A DNA stretch of 64,000 nt from Cycas panzhihuaensis (GCA_023213395.1 CM041465.1:153705741-153769740), one strand, 5' to 3'; numbered from the stretch's first letter, positions 21,265 through 32,560 are shown. Notes: generated by a model from the sequence alone, not told the origin. Made by a program: numbers and translations.

Positions 21265-22620
21265 TTTACAAAAAAAATTAGTACATAAAACGAAATATAA
21301 TTTTACTAAGTCAAAAACTCAATAAATCAACAAATATGACAAACTTATAAGATATAATTTCAGATAAAATTTAAAATAAAATTAGTTTATAAGTAAATTT
21401 GAAGTGTAATAAATATCCTTTTAAATAAGCAAATCAGAAATAAACTTTAAAAATAAAAAAGAAAATGTCAGAATAAGGTAATGTTGGTGTATCTTAAATA
21501 CTCAAGTTTAGCAGCTTCAAAGTTGTATTAAACGATGTTAGAACAACATGAAACTTTACCAGTATAAAGATTAATGAAATGTTTATTTAATGGAACTGAC
21601 TGTTTTGAAAATTGGTTCTTACCAGTCAAAGTTTGATGAACCAATGGAACTGACCATTTTGAAAATGGGTTCCTACCAGCCAAAGTTTGATGAACTAAAG
21701 GTACAAACCTCTTTTTGACGCATAACAGGAGCTTGGGGCTCAAAATAATAAAAGAATGTTAATAAAAGACTTATAGAATGATATAAAATAATCAGTTATA
21801 GTTTGGAAGGCTACTCAATATAATTTTTAATTGAAATTTTGAGAAATAATATATACAAAATATGTAATAATGGCAGATTTGAAGGCTATTAAGTACTTGT
21901 ACTTTAATTTTTGAAAACTAGTAAAAATACTTCAAAATTTATGAAAAATAATGTCAGCTCAAAGAGGAGTGAGTCATTTGTAAATTTTGATGTAAAACAG
22001 AAAAGTTATAGTAAAATTAGTAACAAGTACTTTTATGGTAAAAAGTTTAAAAAGTGCTAAGAAACACTAAAGTGTTACTTTGGTTGATTAAAATAATGAT
22101 TAAAATAAATTCTAAAAAATTAGATAAATAGATGGTAATGAAGATTATTGATAGTAGATGACTGTAGAACAAATCTGAATAGAAAATAATCTCCCAGTTA
22201 TAAGATATAATTTGTTAAAAAAGTGATTTTGTAAAAATGTTTAAAAAAGTTATAAAAATCATTGATTGACTTTAAATTAGTTGAAAATAGGTTAAATCAG
22301 CTTCAAATTAGTCATATGACGAGTCAAAATTATACTACATAAAATTCTAAATGTAACGCGATAAGTTTCGTCAGAAACCGATGACCCAGTAAAATGTTAT
22401 GGCAAAAAAAATGCTAGTTACCCTATGTAAAGTAAAAAATATAAAAATATAAAAAAAAAAAAATGTTGTAAAGTTAAAAGACCCTTTAGCAATGAGTCAA
22501 AGGTCACGTGTGATAATACAGAATCGAGAGCTAAAGGTCTTGAGGGGATTAATCCTTTAATCGCCCATAATTAAAATCTTTATAAAAATTAATTTAATAT
22601 TTTAAACTGTATAAAAAAAT
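21265..22620 (-). other. Leader of F, related to the Copia-1 leader
   Basis: Antisense, parts match Copia-1 300-560: the phrases 'ttgccataac', 'gacgaaact' and 'gctgatttaacc' recur in the same order. 22440-22570 matches 42860-42990 in E ('cacgtgacctt', 'aagacctttg'). The conserved pre-gag block present in Copia-1, E and C is absent here. Confidence 0.6.
21575..21715 (-). repeat. 54-bp tandem repeat, 2.3 copies, in F leader
   Basis: The phrase 'accagtcaaagtttgatgaa' recurs in variant form with 54-bp spacing at about 21620 and 21675. The period is a multiple of three, so the minus-strand reading repeats the peptide VPLVHQTL(A/T)G(R/K)N. The surrounding region is otherwise leader, so coding is doubtful. 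Confidence 0.65.
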
Positions 22621-23538
22621 TATATTAAAAAACTTTGAACAAATAAATAAATTTGGTCTTTGTGGGTTGTCACATGCCATCGACTCTGCCGCCACTATGC
22701 ACGCGATCATGTGGAGAATGACAATGTAGAGGGAGATGCCTTCATAGATCTGATCCCGCCTTGAACGTCGTCACGCAGAGAATGGCGATGCAAAGGGAGA
22801 CATCTTCACAAATATGATACCATGGTCTGGACTCCCGATCTTGGCTTGTGAAAATACTGGGCATTTTAGTTGATTCTGAGGATGTATAGGAGAGTACAGA
22901 GTAATTAATCTTCGAGGATACATCCACGTTTTTGGTTTCCTTTTATTTGATAATTATGAGTGCCCAAAGAAGCATTTGACTAGAGAGTGAGATCCCCCTG
23001 AGTAAATTGTTATTTAAATATGTTTGAAGTGTAATTAGATGTAGAGAGTGGAGATTGCTTATGGCCTCAAACTTCTGAAAAAAAAATAAAAGTCTATAAC
23101 ATTTTCTGAGTGACAAAACATATGCCACCACATTGTAACGTAAACAAAATTATCTATGTGGGATGAAGAACGTGACTTGATCCTGGAGCCGAATACAATT
23201 CCAGATTTTGTTATGTATAACATAGATGTGTAGGCTGACTTTTCCCTTTTTTTGAATTCTGAATGTTATTTCTATAATACTGTTAAAACCCAGTGACAAC
23301 TCTACAGAAACAATTATTAAGGGGAATCTTCCTGTTATGACTGGAGAAATGAGAAGTGCTCATTAAGATAAGCAAAAAAATTTAGTTGGGTTTTGTAGCG
23401 TGCTACAATTTGAAGATTGTTTTTTGGGATTTTAAAGAAAATGTAGGCTTAGAGGATTTGAGTTTGCTAGAGGCTATTGAAAATAGCAGAATTTGTTAGG
23501 TTATGGGCTCAGTGTATGCTACAAGGAGATGATAAAGC
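22621..23538 (+). other. Segment upstream of the E1-like fragment inside F
   Basis: Less AT-rich at 22680-22830, with two similar stretches ('atgtggagaatgacaatgta' and 'cagagaatggcgatgcaaag'), a small local duplication. No protein is recognised. It may be captured untranslated or intron sequence belonging to the E1-like gene. Confidence 0.35.
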
Positions 23539-23975
23539 ATGAAAAGTCTGATTGGAATTTTGAGGAGGACATTGAATATAGTTACCATGGAAGTTGATAA
23601 TGTAGATGCACAACCTAATATAAGTACTTTGGCAAAGGATTTGGTTGAGCTGCGATATTCACGGCATATATTAACTCTAGGAAGAGAGGTCATGGAAGCC
23701 TTACAGGGTAGCAAGGCCTTGATTTTTGGTTGTAAAGGCCTTGGTGCAGAGATAGCAAAAAATCTAGTTTTATCTAATATTAGGAGTGTTGGTCTCGTCG
23801 ATCATGGGATGATCCATATGATGCACCTAGGAGCAAATTTTTTATTAAGCAAAGGGGATGTCAATCATAATAGAGTTGTTTCCACTATAAAAGCCATGAA
23901 GGACCTGAATCTGGATGCTCTAGTAGAGGCAGTTCCGTCGTCCTTCTAGCAGCAAGATGCAATAGTCTTAAGATA
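23539..23975 (+). pseudogene. E1-family (ThiF fold) fragment, UBA1 or SAE1-like
   Basis: E1 enzymes adenylate ubiquitin-like proteins. The fragment shows the N-terminal adenylation fold: ELRYSRHILTLGREVMEAL, the nucleotide-binding GCKGLGAEIAKNLVLSNIRS, LVDHGMI and LGANFLLSKGDVNHNRVV. It is open for 136 residues from the ATG at 23539, then a stop. The continuation QQDAIVL resembles the segment after the 'SFF' of SAE1. It lacks everything downstream (remaining Rossmann half, catalytic Cys domain). It lies on the plus strand, antisense to F. Both UBA1 and the SAE1 subunit fit; I cannot choose. It is the only host-gene similarity in the window. Confidence 0.8.
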
Positions 23976-24460
23976 GGCAATAAATTATTTCAGAATCTTA
24001 TGGGCACCATTTTTTATAGCATCTTTATGTACTTTTATAGTAATGAAGATGCCTGAATCCTCTACACCAAAGAACAAAGCTGAGGATTAGTTGAAGGGAA
24101 AGAAAAGGGCTTTAGGGACACAAGTTGGCTATAATGAGGAAACTTTGGTAATTTCTTTTGTAAATAATGGCAAGGGGTTAATACCTATTGCATATCCTAT
24201 TTATTATTTTAAGGGCATTAAGTAACTCACCTTTGTGAATGTTATTGGTGAAGGCTATTTTGGTGGTTCACCTCCTAGTCAGATGCTCTCCATAGAAGAT
24301 TTGAATGGGCAAAAGCATGTTTGGCTTCTGGATATGTATCAAGCTGTCTCTATTTTTGTGATTTTCTTATTGTTTCAAAAATATTCTACCAACAACAATA
24401 AAGACATCTTAACAAGAAAACAACCCTTTTTTAATTTTATTTTTATTTTCTGAAAGAAGG
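23976..24460 (+). pseudogene. Possible continuation of captured gene sequence
   Basis: Broken plus-strand readings continue: KMPESSTPKNKAED, a stop, KGKKRALGTQVGYNEETLV, then the 72-residue open stretch from 24235 with GEGYFGGSPPSQMLSIEDL and HVWLLDMY. I do not recognise these. They could be further exons of the same transcript or a second captured gene. Confidence 0.35.
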
Positions 24461-24974
24461 TTCGAAGATTTCTTGAGTTTGAGTTTGAGTGTTGAGATCT
24501 AATGAAAGTGTCTTACTTGTATATTAACAGAAAAGGATTAAAGAAATGAAGGAAATAAAAAAGATGGATTTCAAATAGAAATAATAGATTTTTTTTTGGG
24601 ATATTGGAGGTGTACGCATGTATATTAAGGATGTTTCAGTTTCAAATGAAGAAGATGGCTATTTTTATACTTTCAACCTTGCAACAGGTTGTAAAAGAGA
24701 GATATGGCTCATTTGATCTCACCACCACACATGCCTTTAGGGCCTATATACAAATGGAGCAAATGTAAAATATAGCAGAAAAATATTTTAAAAAATATAT
24801 ATTTATATAAAACATAAAAGGTGCGTATTGTGTTTGAAATCTTTTAAATATACTTTGAGGTTTCACAAAAAAATCTTCAAATAATAATAGTAAAAAATAT
24901 TTAATGAAAGAATATGACCATACAATAGAGTCACAATGAAATCAGGAAACATTTTTAGATATTAATAGATTAAG
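24461..24974. other. F interior without recognisable content
   Basis: AT-rich sequence. One short open stretch near 24640-24770 is not recognised. Nothing else is seen before the primer-site repeats. Confidence 0.4.
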
Positions 24975-25098
24975 GAAAATATAATGGAGCTAAACTAAGC
25001 TCTGATACCAAATGAAGGAAAATATAATGGATCTAAACCAAGCTCCAATACCATATGACAAAAAATATAATGGAGTTAAACCAAGCTCTGATATCAAA
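24975..25098 (-). repeat. Three tandem copies of the primer-binding segment of F
   Basis: Units of about 43 bp start near 24975, 25018 and 25060. Each contains 'aatataatgga', 'taaac(c/t)aagctc' and a variant of 'tctgatacca'. Minus-strand readings of the primer-site motif are TGGTATCAGAGC, TGGTATTGGAGC and TGATATCAGAGC. Confidence 0.85.
25085..25096 (-). promoter_or_regulatory. LTR-proximal primer-binding site of F
   Basis: Minus-strand TGATATCAGAGC lies 2 bp from the LTR end. It matches the initiator-Met tRNA complement TGGTATCAGAGC with one change. The fully matching copy is in the distal repeat unit, near 24999-25010. Confidence 0.75.
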
Positions 25099-25481
25099 TG
25101 AAGGAAATAAAAATCATAGATAACAGGGTTGAACATATACAAACCATTAATACATCAATACATCATTATTTCACAAACATGAGAGCCATTGTATTCAATC
25201 CATTTTGTAAAGAGAGTAGTACACATGTCCAATATTATAGGTAGTGTCTAAAGACACTAGGGTTGTACACCCCTCAAATTATATAATTTGGGGGAGGAGG
25301 GAAACTCCTCAACCCCTAAAATTTAAATAACAATAAAATAATCATAACTCAACTTAAATTAACTAAACTTACCTTATACTTACCTATACATATTGAGCAC
25401 CCACATGTGTAAATTGATGAAGATGAGGTGTGCACTTTTGGTTGGAAGGTGGGAGAGGGGTGACGAGTATTAACCCCAATA
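25099..25481 (-). repeat. 5' LTR of F
   Basis: Minus-strand start TATTGGGGTTAATAC, end ATTTCCTTCA next to the primer site. Same sequence family as 20089-20488. The right neighbour is gypsy A RT sequence. Confidence 0.9.
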
Positions 25482-25486
25482 GTTGC

Positions 25487-25760
25487 TTTATTTAAAGCTT
25501 TATAATCAACACAAACTCTAAATTTCTAATTCTTTTTTAGATCTGCTACATTTAGACTCACCCATTCATTATTTTCTACTTCAAAGATATAATTTGCCTT
25601 AAGTATCTTATCAAGTTTAACTTTTACCTTCTCCTTATATTTGGAATTCATATAGTAAGTGTGTTGTCTTACTAATTTAGCTCCTTCTACTAATTTTATC
25701 TTATGTTTTCTAAATTTATATAGAATACCTTTCAAATCCTTATAGGATAAGGTGAAAACA
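25487..25760 (-). pseudogene. pol: Reverse transcriptase of gypsy A, N-terminal part
   Basis: The minus-strand ORF 25735-25526 reads KLVEGAKLVRQHTYYMNSKYKEKVKVKL, split here only by its own length, with NYIFEVENNEWVSLNV. It aligns with G1 10690-10840 and B 61626-61438. Here the Trp codon that is a stop in G1 is intact. F cuts the domain just after the LNVADL segment. Confidence 0.85.
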
Positions 25761-26850
25761 TCTTTGTGTTCTATAAATAATGAGGTAGCTTACTACATAA
25801 TCTCTAAATCTCAATAATCTAATTTGAGGCTACTCCTCTGTTCTAATATTGATTTCGAGTAATTTGAGCTTTTCTTCCTCTACTATCTTACCATCTAAGC
25901 TTAGTGTATATGCTAGAGTATTATCAATAATGCACTCCCTACATTCCACTATAGAATAAGTCGGATGAAATGATTGAGATTCTTATTGAATACGTTTTTT
26001 CATTACTTCATCTCCTTCAATGTGGGAGCAACTTCTTTCCTTTTCCATAGTATTTTCCTTAAAAGATTTGTAAAATTTCCTTGATTTTTTTGTCTTCATT
26101 ATGGCATACAAAGGTTTGGTAAAATTTTTCTAACATTAAATCATAGTCTATTAATTATGTCTTTTCACAATGATTATACTAGATGACAAAAATTCCTTTT
26201 AATAATAATCCATAATATTATGCTCATTCCTGTTTTGGAATTCTATTGCCTATCTATATCTAAACATAGTTCTATACATATAGATGAGGATAATCTCCAT
26301 TATAGAATATGGATAGTTTTATTTCATGTTTATGAAATCAGTTTCCTATAAATTAAATTATTTTGTATATATGTCATACTGTAAAAATACTTGAACTATT
26401 AAAGAACAAGGAAACATAAAATACTAAAAATTTTACTACCATTTATTTTTCATTAATTTAATATATTATTTAAGATGTTTTTTTGCTTACCCAATGTGGC
26501 TATAATATTTCTAAAGTTCATTGAACTTCTTAGTGCAAGCCACATCTTCATACAAACTTCTATCAATTTGTGGTAGTTCTAATTGTATTGCTTCCTCTTA
26601 TATGTTTCTTTTGTCAGAAGAATTTACATATATCTCTAAATAATAATACAGGGTTGGTTCTACTTCTTCCCATAAATTGTAGAGCTAATTCAACATGTAC
26701 GATGATGAAGAACTACTTAACAACATTGATTACATCTAAAATGTTATTTCTAAGAAAGGGCTAGCTATTGATTCTGCTATGGCTATGGTAGATGATGCTT
26801 TTTCTTCATCTTTAATTTTCTTTATCTATGCTCTATCTGAGCATAGGGGA
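25761..26850 (-). other. Gypsy A linker between protease and RT
   Basis: Decayed, AT-rich. 25800-26110 matches the gypsy B segment 61760-62085 ('ttatcaataatgcactcc' and similar). I do not see a clear second gag-like domain here. Confidence 0.45.
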
Positions 26851-27300
26851 AAAGTAACTATCTTATTTCCTGTTGGTAACATAAAAGTATGTTTCCCATA
26901 ATCCTAGATGGCTTCTATTACCAACAGTCAAGGTCTTCCCAATAAGGTTAGGTAAGTCCATTTTTGGCCTTATATTCTGACTACTATAAAATCTAACAAC
27001 ATAGTAATGCCTACAATAGTTATTAGAACATTCAACAATGTGCCCATATATCAAACTTGTAATTGGTTAATCAATCTGTCAATAGTCTTGGGCAACCACA
27101 TAAGGCTTTCCTAAGGCTATTTAGGAAGATTTTGGTAATGTATTCATCTTTGAGTCTCCATCAATGATTGTCTTATATAAAGTTATTCTAAAGAGTACCA
27201 TTGTAGCTCTTCAGTTAACTTTAGTATCCTTAATGACCCTTAGTACTGGTTTCTTAATTTACTACAGTACTAACTATTAAAAGTAATTAGTTTCCTACCA
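26851..27300 (-). pseudogene. Protease of gypsy A
   Basis: The minus-strand reading gives the motif LLGRP, a stop in place of Trp, LLVIEAI, a stop, DYGKHTFMLPTGNK, the same landmark as G1 LLGRPWLYNT...TFTLSDGRNE. Upstream, an LDFIVVRI segment corresponds to the central protease strands. The active-site turn is not recognisable. Confidence 0.65.
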
Positions 27301-29480
27301 TTTAATAACAACTAGTATAGGAATTGAAACTTCTAACTTAGTAAGCAAATATTTCATTGCTTGCAACTATTGTTAGGGGTTCATACCTTCTTGTGAAAAT
27401 TGTGTTTAAACTACTCTTCTTTAGTAATGTAAGCCTTTAAATCTCTACTCCTATTAGAGTTCTTCCTGCTATGTTTCTCCTAAGGACTTTTAAAGAACTT
27501 TTCACTTCTTAAAACCGTTGTTTTTCCATTATTGGGTTTAGAAAATTATCTTGAACATGAGGCCCTATTACCTTACTAATATATGTTTGTAAATATACTG
27601 GTATTTTCTTATCTAAAACCATGTATACTAAGTTAGCATTCTACGCTTTAGTTTTAAGTAGTTTACCCATTCATGATTTGTAGGTCCATGGTCTTCATAA
27701 ATAAATTATTCTTATTTTTTCTCTAGTGGATATTCAAATCTGTAGTATCACTATGTGTAATATATGAAATAATGGATTGGATTTATTTTTTCTTTATATT
27801 GCTTCATCATTTCTCATTCCGTCTTTTGTGAATATATATTACGGACTTCTCCTTCATTGTGTTTTGGCCTAAAAAACATTCCCAAGTATTGTGATTATTT
27901 CGTCGATAATTCTTGCGTCATTTTAAGGATTCACTATACTTATTCTTTAAATATTCTTATTGATTGCAAGGTAGAGGACACCAAATATTTTCTCTTAATT
28001 TTTTTATTCATAAATAAGATAGTTTTATATATAGCTTTTCAAACTTCTAGTTTTGTTACATGTTTGATAGAATAGAAACCAATGGTTGTTGTTTTAATAC
28101 TTCCACCTCCTTCCTCAAGGCTTCAATTTTTGGTTTCATATCTATTTGTGGTATTTGTAAAAAATTTGTTACAATGCCTATCATTAGAGAATATGCTAAG
28201 GATTATATTTCCATTTAAGAGTAAGTTGAATTCATTTAATTTTTAAATCTTAAAGCAATTCCTTTACCTACTCATAATTATTCATTAGATGCAGCATCAC
28301 TTTATCTCTGAGTTATGGTATTAATCCCTACATAAAATACTTCATGGCAAGCATATGATTTATTGTTCTAGTAGACTATATTTTGTTTATGATGACTTTT
28401 ATTCTTCTGTCAAAGTCATTTATAAATTCCTTGGGATATAACTAGATCTCCTCTAAAGCTTGTAATATAGCTACTAGATCTCCTCCAAAGCTTGTAATCG
28501 ATCCCAGCTCAATTACTAAGCTACATTGAAACCACACAATTATTAGTCCTCTTAATTTTGAAAAAAAAAGGGTTTTTATTTTACTTTGATCTATAATTCT
28601 TTTGATTTGGATTATCTTTTTAAATAAGGTCAAATGATCACCTAGATCTATGAACCCATCAAATTGCAAGGTTGAAAACATAGAGTCAATTTGCATAATA
28701 ATATAAGGGGTCATACCTCCTTGATTTGTTCCACTTGATACTCTACTTTATACCCCTCCAGGTGTTATATTACCACTTGCCCCTCCTCCCAGATTGTTAC
28801 CTAGTCTTACCATTAGTGACTTGAAGATGGGATTTATTATATGACTTGGAGTTCTAATTTCCAATAAGTGATGATTCTACGCTTACTCTGCTATAGTATA
28901 TACTCCTAACTCAATGGAATTCTCTTTGTGTATTGGAGCCTCTTATAAATCATGTATTTTAGCTAAATCTTATTGTTAGTGTTTAAATTAAGGAATATCT
29001 TTATTTAATACTTCCTCCACCTATAAAACATCCTCTACAATGGGATTTTCTTTCAACTATTACTATCATCTTCTCTTCTCTATGAATTCTAATTGTTCTA
29101 TCTCCTTCTCTATGGTTTCCTCTTCTGTCACACACCTCTAGTCATCTTCATATTATTTTACCTAAGCTTTGTTTGTCTCCATATTAAGTTCTACACCTAG
29201 TTTTTGTTCATGTAGCTCGCCTTAATTTCTTAGCTTTCTCTTCTTTATTGAGTGTGTACATGGTCACCTCTTCAACTACTTCCTTGGCATAAATGTGAAT
29301 CTAGGCATTCAAATTCTAACCTAGAGCCTATCTTTCTCCCAACATTCACCACAATCATGTCATGATTGAATTTCCACCTTGGGTGATATAGAAGAGGACA
29401 CAATGACCTACTCTATTTTTTCCATTATGACTTCTACCATACCTTGCCTTGGGTCAAAAGGCAATACAACTAATATGTGC
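27301..29480 (-). pseudogene. gag: gag and nucleocapsid of gypsy A, decayed
   Basis: A knuckle remnant RRNNHNTWECF lies near 27885-27925. The open minus-strand ORF 28714-28442 reads IDSMFSTLQFDGFIDLGDHL and then KIKTLFFSKLRGLIIVWFQ, the hydrophobic and Trp pattern of a gypsy capsid. 28720-29480 would be its N-terminal extension and leader; it is charged and unrecognised. Frame shifts and stops are frequent. Confidence 0.55.
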
Positions 29481-31616
29481 TACTTATCTACATTGTCTCT
29501 CTGCATAACACCAATAAGCAGGCATAAGTAAAATCAAATATATACTCCTAATTAGTTTCTATTATACCATAGACTTGTAAATGACATACACTAATTGACT
29601 GAGATAAACATAAATCATAATCATTATATTAATAATGAGTTGTATTTGGTCCTCTCATAACCAAACACAAATCCAGAATAGTACATAAGATCATGATTAA
29701 TATAATATAACAAAACTTTGGTTACAATCTCTATAGGCACGTGGCACTTTATATTCTTCAATAATTATTTGCATACATGCCTTTTCCTTTTATGGAAGCC
29801 ATTTCATATTTATATTCTATTATATAATTATTAAATACTAAAATGAGTATGGATCTATGGTTGGTTACAATTGCTTCCAACCATAGAATGTTAACTTGTA
29901 ATTATTTAACCAAGTACCAATGTGACTACTTTTTATTTATCCATCTTTTGTCTATGTTGCAACTGTTTGGTTGTAACCATCTTCTTTTATTTTACATGGC
30001 CTTTGATTATGTTGCAACTATATATTTCCATAGCATACACTTATGTATGACAAAATGTATGATGACTTTTAGTAAGGAAGAGTTCTTGGCTTACAACATA
30101 TACAAATGTTCATTCCTTTCTCTTAGAAAAAATAATGAAATAATATACAAAAGAGGCTCTTACCTAGTTTAATGTTCGATGAGCACCTATGCTTGATTAT
30201 AACTCCTTATTATTATGCATGTGATTCCTTTCCTTTCTTGTACCTGTAAGATGATATCATAATGGGAATCTACTAAGGCACATATTAACATATTAAAGAA
30301 ATCTAAATCTCATATAAAAAAGGAATTCAAGACTTACCTTTATGAGGAAATACTAAATATACATTGATTATGTCTTGATCATGCACATCAAATGTTTAAA
30401 GAATAATATATAGGTATTTACATGGGAAACCCTTATAAGAGAAAAATCCACATTTAAGCTCATGATAATTTTGTTATATTAAAAATACTACTTGATCTTG
30501 TAACCTGTTACGATCACTCAACCATGGTGCGTAGGCCTATTCGGGCTTAATGCACCTTGATACACACATCTAATATGGCCTACATTTGTTAATTTTTATT
30601 TAATATTTGATAACCTATATAGGGTTTTAGTTCCTAGCTTTCAAGAACAACATAGACACTACAATAAACAGGTAAGTGGATGTCTACTTCATTACTCTTC
30701 ATATCTCATTGATTTTTTATATCATGATCATAGATAGTAGGTATGATGTGTCTTTACTTACTTGCTTACTTTGTGTGGTGGTATATGTATACTTTATCTA
30801 ATGATGAATATAACTTTGGTTCTTAGTTATTAGTTCACCTACAAAGTTTTTTGAGTTGGAACAACTATTTAGCCCTTCTACAAAATCCTCTTAGTCTCAT
30901 TTGGATCCATTATTTAAGCTTAATTTCATTATTAGTCACTTGATATTGACTATGATTATGCCTAAATCTCTTCATTGATGAGTTTTTTTAACCTATCTGC
31001 ATGTGTTTTTCATTGAAAATGCATGTTTATTGCTAAACCATTACGTATTTTGCATGCAATAATGGTACTATGAATGATTTTATAATACCATTGCCACCTA
31101 TTGAGATTTCATATTCAAGGTGATAGTTGGCTCATTAATACAACCCTATTAGTCCTAGGTGGCTTACGTTAATCTCAAATTGATATTCATCAGATTTGGG
31201 TGGCCCAAGAAGCCAAGTCACACCCAAATTCCTTCTTTTTATATGATTTTTAGTTCAAATCCATGAGTATGACCAATGGATTTATCTCCTTATTTTCTTC
31301 CATATTGTTGGCTAAAAACTACTCTTCCAACCCTTGCCCTCATCTATAAATCTTCCTATGTTTACCATTAGGGGGATATTAAGTAGAGAAGCAAAGGCAA
31401 CATCATTATACTATCAAAATTTTAAGAGAATTAGGCACCCTTGGTCTATACCATCATTTATTCATTGTATCATTAGAGGCATCCTTCCTAATAACATTGA
31501 ACGCCCATTGAGAGAAGCATCAATAACCATTGGCCACCTTTACTCCATTGGGATAAGGTAATCCTCCTTTTTTTGCATTACTAAATTTTTTCATTTAATT
31601 GTTGTATTTTCTTATA
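29480..31616 (-). repeat. Terminal non-coding region (probable LTR) of gypsy A
   Basis: 29480-30065 matches 54640-55215, and 30640-31616 matches 52990-54030, both in gypsy B. Shared phrases include 'cattactcttcatatctcat' and 'tatcaaaattttaagagaat'. It is non-coding. The two blocks are in opposite order in A and B, so exact LTR limits are not clear. GTTGTAAC-like units also appear at 29860-30010. Confidence 0.6.
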
Positions 31617-32320
31617 GTATTCTCCTCCATAATGGTCATTTTTTATAACTCTAAGCTTATCTCTAAATTTGTGAAATTTAATTTTCTTGAGTGCCTTTAT
31701 AAATATATCTGTTGTTTGATCTTTTGTACTATAATAAACTTATTTCAGTTCTCCTACTTGAATAGGTTCTCGTATAAAGTGATGATGTGTCTCGATGTGT
31801 TTAGTCTTTATATAGAAGACCATATTATAGGTCATCTAAATAATTCTCTAGTTGTCACACCATATTTTAGTAGGACCATCCTATTTCAATTAGAGATCAT
31901 GAAGTAAACAACGTAGCCAAATCATTTGAAATACATTTGACACTTCTACCTTATATTCTATTTTAGTTGTAGATAAAGAGATGGTATTTTACTTTTTAGT
32001 ACTCCATGTTATAGAGGTTGAACTCAAACTAAATTTGTATCCAGAAATAGATTTTCTATCGTTAACATCACTTGCCCAATCTAAATTTATATACCTAATC
32101 AACCTAAAATTTAATAAAGGTTTATATTATAACCTATAGTCTTTAGTGTCTTTTAGATACCTTAGAATTCATTTAGTCACCTACCAATGCATAGTTTTGG
32201 GATCTTACATAATCCTTGACACAACACTAACTGTATGCATGATATATGGTCATGTTGATGTCAAATAAATTAAGCTGCCAATTAATTATCTATACAATGT
32301 AAGGTCAATAGGGCTAAGGC
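31617..32320 (-). pseudogene. pol: RNase H and RT end of C
   Basis: The minus-strand reading follows RT remnants LIGSLIYLTST, VSVVSRIM and ILRYLKDT, then the RNase H end with a YSTKDQTTDIF-like segment and KIKFHKFRDKL. It ends at a purine tract 'atggaggagaat'. It aligns with Copia-1 6100-6795. Stops are common. Confidence 0.8.
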
Positions 32321-32560
32321 TTCATTATAGTCTATGCCCTCTCTTTGTGTATAGCCCTTGGCAACAAATCTAGCCTTATGTTTATTAATAGACCCATCAG
32401 ATTTGAACTTGGTCTTATAGATCCATTTGGTTCTAATGGTTATTATTTTGGGAGGGAGATCAACAAGTTCCCATATATCATTCTTCACTATATAGTTATA
32501 CTCATCTTCCATAGTATTTCTCTATTCATCTTGAGTATTTCTCTTTTCAAAGTGTGAGTC
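32282..32560 (-). pseudogene. pol: RT N-terminus of C with internal deletion
   Basis: The reading NDIWELVDLPPKIITIRTKW, then YKTKFKSDGSINKHKARFVA and GIDYNEALALL, matches Copia-1 RT start. It then jumps straight to the DxTLYRxLIGSLIY segment. About 580 bp of RT (Copia-1 5510-6100), including the YVDD catalytic motif, are missing. Confidence 0.83.

Larger units (their letters stand above)
20089..25481 (-). mobile_element. F, non-autonomous copia-type element carrying an E1-family fragment
   Basis: Two similar LTRs of about 400 and 383 bp bracket 4.6 kb. On the minus strand the order is LTR, triplicated primer-site segment, a region with an antisense E1-like fragment, a copia-family leader, a gag N-terminus, an unrecognised ORF, purine tract, LTR. 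I find no protease, integrase, RT or RNase H inside. It would depend on another copia element for movement. It lies in the RT of gypsy A. Confidence 0.85.
20084..25486. repeat. Target-site duplication around F: GTTGT / GTTGC
   Basis: Five bases GTTGT (20084-20088) precede the left LTR and GTTGC (25482-25486) follow the right LTR. Gypsy B has a single comparable 'agtttcctt' at the uninterrupted site near 61425. Confidence 0.75.
16108..31616 (-). mobile_element. Gypsy A, minus-strand Ty3/gypsy element, interrupted by F
   Basis: Read on the minus strand the order is a terminal non-coding region (31616-29480), gag, protease, RT, RNase H, integrase, and an array of GTTGTAAC units. Its 3' end is lost under G1. 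F splits the RT at 20084-25486. Comparison with gypsy B (RT at about 60800-61760) shows the interrupted RT reads through once F and one copy of its target duplication are ignored. Confidence 0.85.

Noticed and set aside
23539-24460. Functional E1 gene
   Set aside because: Only the N-terminal adenylation part is present, with a stop after 136 residues, inside an LTR element.
31334-31907. Plus-strand frames of 75 and 102 residues
   Set aside because: First lies in the gypsy terminal block, second is antisense to C RNase H.
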